A DNA stretch of 13,164 nt from Paludibacteraceae bacterium (GTDB lineage Bacteria; Bacteroidota; Bacteroidia; Bacteroidales; Paludibacteraceae). How positions within the stretch are numbered: the stretch's first letter is position 1; each line of letters opens with the position of its first letter. The notes under the pieces are model-generated. The model did no database searches. It had not been told where the DNA came from and saw only the letters and a program-made list of their open reading frames with translations. The stretch lies in the NCBI GenBank assembly GCA_017960065.1, contig JAGCZK010000214.1:1-13164 (forward strand). The letters are read 5' to 3'. A program made the translations under genes and the position numbers. Positions 13,127-13,164 of this stretch are shown one piece after another.

Positions 13127-13159
13127 CTTAGAAAAAAGACGCTTAAAAGGCGTGCTATT

Positions 13160-13164
13160 GCGGG
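13160..13164 (+). tRNA. Probable 5' end of tRNA-Gly (first five bases only)
   Basis: The window ends in GCGGG, the usual first five bases of a Bacteroidota tRNA-Gly(TCC). That tRNA follows tRNA-Tyr in the conserved Thr-Tyr-Gly-Thr-tuf order as I recall it. Only five bases are visible, so this is an expectation from gene order more than a reading. Confidence 0.3.

Overview
The window looks like chromosome from a GC-rich member of the Bacteroidales (phylum Bacteroidota). Four things point there. Most start codons lack a Shine-Dalgarno (SD) sequence. Several intergenic regions carry the phylum-specific promoter TTTG-N19/20-TAnnTTTG. The gene families (PorZ, BT_3928-like DoxX protein, DUF1599, DUF5106-type thioredoxin proteins) are typical of Bacteroidota. 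The order rpsU - xer recombinase - hpf - tRNA-Thr - tRNA-Tyr - (tRNA-Gly) is the one usually found upstream of tuf/secE/nusG in that phylum. The genus cannot be fixed from this sequence alone.

Layout, left to right. (1) 1-244, minus: the start of an exported protein that runs off the window. (2) 312-571, minus: a small RNA gene with its own promoter (577-607), a long rod-like fold and an intrinsic terminator; it resembles the Bacteroidales-1 / putative 6S RNA class. (3) 669-2096, plus: a lipoprotein whose C-terminal part resembles the C-terminal domain of alpha-amylase-family enzymes. It converges on and overlaps the next gene. (4) 2080-7427, minus: a compact five-gene operon read in the order DUF1599 protein, BT_3928-like membrane protein, tpiA, rdgB, porZ, with overlaps or gaps of 3 bases or less. 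(5) 7501-11204, minus: a three-gene operon of aminopeptidase P, TlpA/DUF5106-type thioredoxin protein and gamma-class carbonic anhydrase, with a promoter at 11258-11289. (6) 11307-13164, plus: rpsU, a XerC/D-type recombinase, hpf, then a tRNA operon with its own promoter (tRNA-Thr(TGT), tRNA-Tyr(GTA), and the first bases of a probable tRNA-Gly).

How the parts fit. PorZ belongs to the cell-surface attachment complex of the type IX secretion system, so the organism probably has that system. The porZ operon mixes this role with nucleotide-pool cleaning (RdgB, perhaps the DUF1599 protein), glycolysis (TpiA) and an envelope redox-like membrane protein. The right-hand block is translation-centred: S21, a ribosome hibernation factor and tRNAs. 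The most notable signals outside ordinary genes are the structured small RNA, a terminator hairpin lying on the predicted transcription start of the tRNA operon, two acceptor-stem mismatches in tRNA-Thr, and a strong SD on hpf but none on rpsU. I found no transposon, prophage, CRISPR array or defence system. All function calls rest on motif and family recognition by eye; no database search was run.
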